From a virus: a stretch of DNA of 29,446 nt. Shown in pieces: positions 27,801 to 29,446 of this stretch. Position 1 is the first letter of the stretch. Every line of letters starts with the position of its first letter. The translations under genes and the position numbers were made by a program. Location: positions 1 to 29,446 of IMG/VR virus record IMGVR_UViG_3300009604_000050; one strand, given 5' to 3'. The notes beneath the pieces were generated by a model that had not been told where the DNA came from, made no database searches, and saw nothing but the letters and a program-made list of their open reading frames with translations.

Positions 27801-29446
27801 TTTCTTGATTGTATCTAAAGCTCTTTCATACTGATCAAGTTCTTTCTTAGACATCTTTCTTCCAGAAAGTTCATCCATCATTGCTTTTTTAGAAGGCATA
27901 TTAATCTTACCCTCAGCATCAGGGAGAACTAGGTTATGTTCTGACATAAATGATATAAGATTTACAGCTCTCCTGTCAAATCCACGACCTTTAAATACTC
28001 TTTCTATATATAATTGTTTTGTATGAGCATCCCAATTCTGTTTCCATTCCCTAGGTAGACTTCCAAATATATCTTTCCATTTACCCTGAACAATTGATAA
28101 TCCTTCAGCACTAATAGAACCTTTCTCGCTAACATCTTTAGATGAAACTCCTAATATTTTCTTTCTTATATTAAATAGCTGACGCATATCATTAATATGT
28201 TCTACAATAACTTCATTAGCTTCTTTCTCTTTATCAGTCTTTGGATCTTTAATAAGATTTTTTATTAATCCTTTGTATTGATCTATAGATGCTGCATACT
28301 TTCTATCAGTAAGCATGAATAAACTATCCATATTCTCAGTCAATATCTTATCGCCAGTAGGATCGCCAGCAGGGAACTTTCCTGTGGCTATATTGTATAC
28401 TCTCTCAGCAGCTTCAATTCCTTTGGCTTGTTTGAAAAATTCCCAAATAGGATTACTTTCAACTGGATCTCTATATATATTCTTATCACCATACTCTCTA
28501 CCTAAGACATCCATATGTTGATCTATAATCTCACGAGTTCTAAGATTAAATTCAGGCTCAGTCAGTCCAGACCTTTTAACTATCCTCTCATAATTACTAG
28601 CTTCAGATGTTACATCTATACCAGATCTAACAGTAGCTTCATTTATACCAGCTAAAGCATCTAATACACGATTAAAAGTATTAGCATCATCAATAGGTTT
28701 GCCTTCTTTATTAGACATAATATGAGTACCAGTAACTCTACCATCCTCAGTAACAGATACACCATATCCCAATCTTCCTAATTCTGAAAGCATTTGTTTG
28801 TATACTTCAAGCCCACGCTTAGCAGGCTCAAGAGTAAGCCTAACTAAAGAACCTTCATATCCAATCTCTCCGATAGAATTGCCATCAGCAAACTTAATAC
28901 CTGACAATCTATGTGCCAATGTATTAAGAGTTTTTGAATCTAAAGTCTGAGCTTTAATAGGTTTAAAATTTGGATCAGCACTTTTCTTAATTACATTATA
29001 TAAGTTAGCCATATCTACTACAAGAGCATGATCAGGATTACTGAAATCTCTAGCATTAGGTCTAGATTCTGCAGTCTTTAAAGCTGTATCGAATATATCT
29101 ACCATCTCTACACCAACTTCATGAGTACCTAGAGCTACCCCCATCCCCTCATAAGGATGTTTACCATCATGGAACCTTAATATATCTTTAACATTCTTAG
29201 TATTAACACCTAGAAGATTTAAAGCTTCATGGTATGGAGTGAAGTCTGCAAAATAAGCTCTCTGCTGTGCATGGCCCCAAGCACCTCTACCTCTTGTCAT
29301 TACAGCTGCCATAAATAAATGTGATGCAAGTTCAGGCCCTTCCATAGATCCCCAAGCATCTTTATTAACAACCCAAGGATTCATAGCTAATATACCAAGA
29401 CCCATTCTTGGAACTGAACCTATTGTATCAAGTATAAATTCAGGCC
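21801..29446 (-). CDS. Giant virion protein with possible RNA polymerase (double-psi barrel) core, 5' end beyond window
   Basis: The frame stays open through the right edge (13 more codons upstream of the ATG at 29405), so at least 2,547 aa are present and the N-terminus is missing. Residues are numbered from that ATG. Around residue 1712, VMQRDNDGDHLFTHTKLPWD matches the D-x-D-G-D loop and following strand of the catalytic double-psi beta-barrel of RNA polymerases (compare N-A-D-F-D-G-D, and G-S-D-L-D-G-D-x-Y in two-barrel polymerases). It is preceded by LMSHAVPVVGHDKVIFRVEK, the expected barrel strands. About 400 residues earlier, GYLIYHPDIAAQMPKDVDIM (around 1290-1310) resembles the first barrel of two-barrel enzymes. 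The rest is helical and charged. crAss-like phages carry comparable giant virion RNA polymerases. The polymerase call is inference from one strong and one weak motif. Confidence 0.6.
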   Translation of the reverse strand, partial: PEFILDTIGSVPRMGLGILAMNPWVVNKDAWGSMEGPELASHLFMAAVMTRGRGAWGHAQQRAYFADFTPYHEALNLLGVNTKNVKDILRFHDGKHPYEGMGVALGTHEVGVEMVDIFDTALKTAESRPNARDFSNPDHALVVDMANLYNVIKKSADPNFKPIKAQTLDSKTLNTLAHRLSGIKFADGNSIGEIGYEGSLVRLTLEPAKRGLEVYKQMLSELGRLGYGVSVTEDGRVTGTHIMSNKEGKPIDDANTFNRVLDALAGINEATVRSGIDVTSEASNYERIVKRSGLTEPEFNLRTREIIDQHMDVLGREYGDKNIYRDPVESNPIWEFFKQAKGIEAAERVYNIATGKFPAGDPTGDKILTENMDSLFMLTDRKYAASIDQYKGLIKNLIKDPKTDKEKEANEVIVEHINDMRQLFNIRKKILGVSSKDVSEKGSISAEGLSIVQGKWKDIFGSLPREWKQNWDAHTKQLYIERVFKGRGFDRRAVNLISFMSEHNLVLPDAEGKINMPSKKAMMDELSGRKMSKKELDQYERALDTIKKVLGEDVVTEIDWAFTETGKRQLESVDVRDYLKAAKMLGNEMYADLLVNTQAVLGEIAAVSSGTRQRVHEIYNKTTDLLDTLDPASGKKPVADPIKEINNLKEELISLERVARNKDSKDELGQAIVQLHKLIDAIDPATRKFNISPKKTLTETEQLSGDEFGIHDALTRPLQTTIEKIFNREYEAVNKLQELVVKLENLSSLGKAGLGLDKSDTMRIIEDMSRQWHEIYKNKTGDHTKVLSELIADVNKKGFFGDALTLLESVDARINREVILKNEHSPLNEDGVRMSEALENAYKTHEHHRSVTEILKDYGLVDKDGKIDESFRNAVTANPRKALLDNVKPKIYAQTDKSITQKDREWRKFKENDAIELLTNIYNSKPINRVKILGITRDGKQRGIVEFNNNAPHIQHPNTQYSSDKGFKVHWIDDTMSVDIGIDGKLRNASIDSFNNPDLIQKFLNEALRTDNITKEILDGFKSIDHGISEKDVRKILKNPTDYVFYLRLSPMDKMMFVATDKNLKLMDTEFETWYNDTAGRLKGKNKTTFESMFKDLLEKPNTSRAIVELKMLLPYLDHAGKRSEVDKMIAEYAGDANPQTLAKIQANMYKRGFLSDGGTTQPMRTEVLRWVQGHHPNKDVRDEAKRIIRNGGFVVGVIGDKAAEGEGGRAHPLNIESLELGQLQVIGNQASGLIKELALAQQRSLGDMPSLLNSLLDGGKFASEKVTKLVMAQKGMLDTDFSNSPNGAKTIIFATGNNQMLGKGYLIYHPDIAAQMPKDVDIMLGESSAKTYSGIAVDGNPLSPHDISQAGPKWQSSIKNMGNGNKMLMPVESLGISFTSKSESGVAISPSIFDFQSPATIDKAITWMGFESKLREIGVQWNTVHRDGAKLAEWLYEIGQSEGNPLDKGDTGLSKLLFEYGAMPNNPLVQKALRRLLRSSNYKHLGKVPNQGGGEDNFIVPNIDGKLSIPLYADLHGAPAFPGDTVTKDRIDRVSVNYGGIGLNKHTGGRQLGNGINSNLEGERFIFRDGNGVDVVIGMEGGKFKYFSTFYDKVGEGINYRGTDKAGADVFNDANIKMDSNSQQKAKKQMEELSRLVKKYDLNYRDVFRLLQGEVVSSTDSKGLITSFDMKVDKALKMQFGLMSHAVPVVGHDKVIFRVEKIMDNMDGLTEVNVHDLRTVMQRDNDGDHLFTHTKLPWDVFVGFAKENGRKDDFRMFEREQVLDQNYINIFGIGNNGKVGEKPEQVGFHSYAAKLHKAKMMTGTIIGARNAISWLNRLGFKMGKDPVLKDFLANKGMDSSEWQTLDKFYDTIQNALDIHSGIHGAISSKQKLRDFLFFGHAEKYAEPTGDPVFDKHNQPGLGFFKDPNFGKTRIQKEMFYEILNTLKKANMIQNETWDEKGSRAPEPFEIKNAYYDMKGFFSNPTGYLAKKLARKIGRVRDRDQRDLLMSEYADMFYGDTIDIRKRQGKGSRESLYFDILKGNHDSIMKKIFSFDNIPSDDPASAFDMSIGGHVMKNLLKTNGFWDANYEGLVERRGTGEELFNKAGFFVKNIESFVETARMFGDKPLEFMKTNDITVDTFDTRPVSPEIRNALNNGILKELIHRQHRNVMGTLEYFRAEKFANPDKVAKLQNRLANLQSAMDIMDQQIAKDMVIDRPDTQIMNIKKSGEKNFKYLEKGKKVSVYRIRGDVKVIEEPAEGAKPSLFTHGVDGKRLNYGQLEFVGTFDNKGKMRVQEGYTYVVDRKPKKMISQTGNEARYSQALFKATYGNEITPERFIKENVNDFRDDVRQLRASISMDYIKTVQNALSSRVLSDGLFALQQAKEGRAIAEFMERWEPSISGGDPIKLLLRYLLQPQLTPSSYYRDAQGHEMPAYKTNEHLYKTVMQWAENNGQREFVKELVKDVEHFASGRDTEIDISSYERGRMDRFDYSQLGDMANPVRSLAKHLNLFFASPILNDKLKQVIPRGKGKTETVIGRDGQKIPIRRVPNKDEYWNIQTDQTGEGC

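Noticed and set aside
21801-29405. ATG at 29405 as the true start of the giant protein
   Set aside because: The frame is open through position 29446 without a stop, and there is no ribosome binding site before that ATG. The gene is best treated as 5'-partial.
1-29446. CRISPR arrays, insertion sequences, integrase or attachment sites
   Set aside because: No regularly spaced direct repeats, transposase or integrase motifs, or flanking inverted repeats were seen.

Overview
The window looks like part of the genome of a lytic, AT-rich, dsDNA tailed phage from an uncultured source. It carries a terminase pair, an ERF annealase, a primase-helicase, a Hjc-like resolvase, a DUF932 protein, an HNH endonuclease and a giant virion-type protein. 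I see no integrase, no rRNA and no canonical tRNA. Nearly every gene has a strong AAGGAG-type ribosome binding site, and ATGA or TAATG overlaps are very common. This fits a host that relies on Shine-Dalgarno initiation. A lipobox protein suggests a cell-envelope lipoprotein, but the host cannot be named from sequence alone.

Layout. (1) Positions 1-3752, minus strand: packaging module reading leftwards, with a 46-aa protein, TerS, a lytic-transglycosylase-like protein, three small proteins, and TerL running off the left edge. (2) Positions 3753-4303: divergent intergenic region with a structured leader. (3) Positions 4304-19044, plus strand: about 40 small genes of the early/replication type, including PC4-like, HNH, zinc-ribbon proteins, ERF, an SSB-like protein, an AEP primase/cluster domain/RecA-like helicase fusion, DUF932, MazG-like, and two PD-(D/E)XK-type nucleases. 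(4) Positions 19053-19094: convergent terminator. (5) Positions 19080-29446, minus strand: an 871-aa virion-type protein, a 34-aa mini-protein, and a giant protein of more than 2,540 aa that is cut by the right edge.

Two things stand out. First, the plus-strand block is interrupted by large noncoding, highly structured intervals. The largest is about 900 nt (4668-5575). It has its own sigma70-like promoter, more than 20 complementary stems, a pseudoknot and an 11-12 bp loop-loop complementarity. It resembles the class of giant ornate phage RNAs (GOLLD/ROOL type), but I cannot confirm family membership. Smaller structured elements sit at 3884, 6225, 6900-7275, 8055, 8421-8665, 13209, 16852 and 17800. 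Several carry G-U pairs that make sense only on the transcribed strand. Four downstream genes share an ACCAACA leader motif. Second, the giant minus-strand protein carries a D-N-D-G-D motif in a context resembling the catalytic double-psi beta-barrel of multisubunit or two-barrel RNA polymerases, as in the virion RNA polymerases of crAss-like phages. A working model is an injected virion RNA polymerase that transcribes the plus-strand early region, which is itself rich in noncoding RNA. That link is inference.
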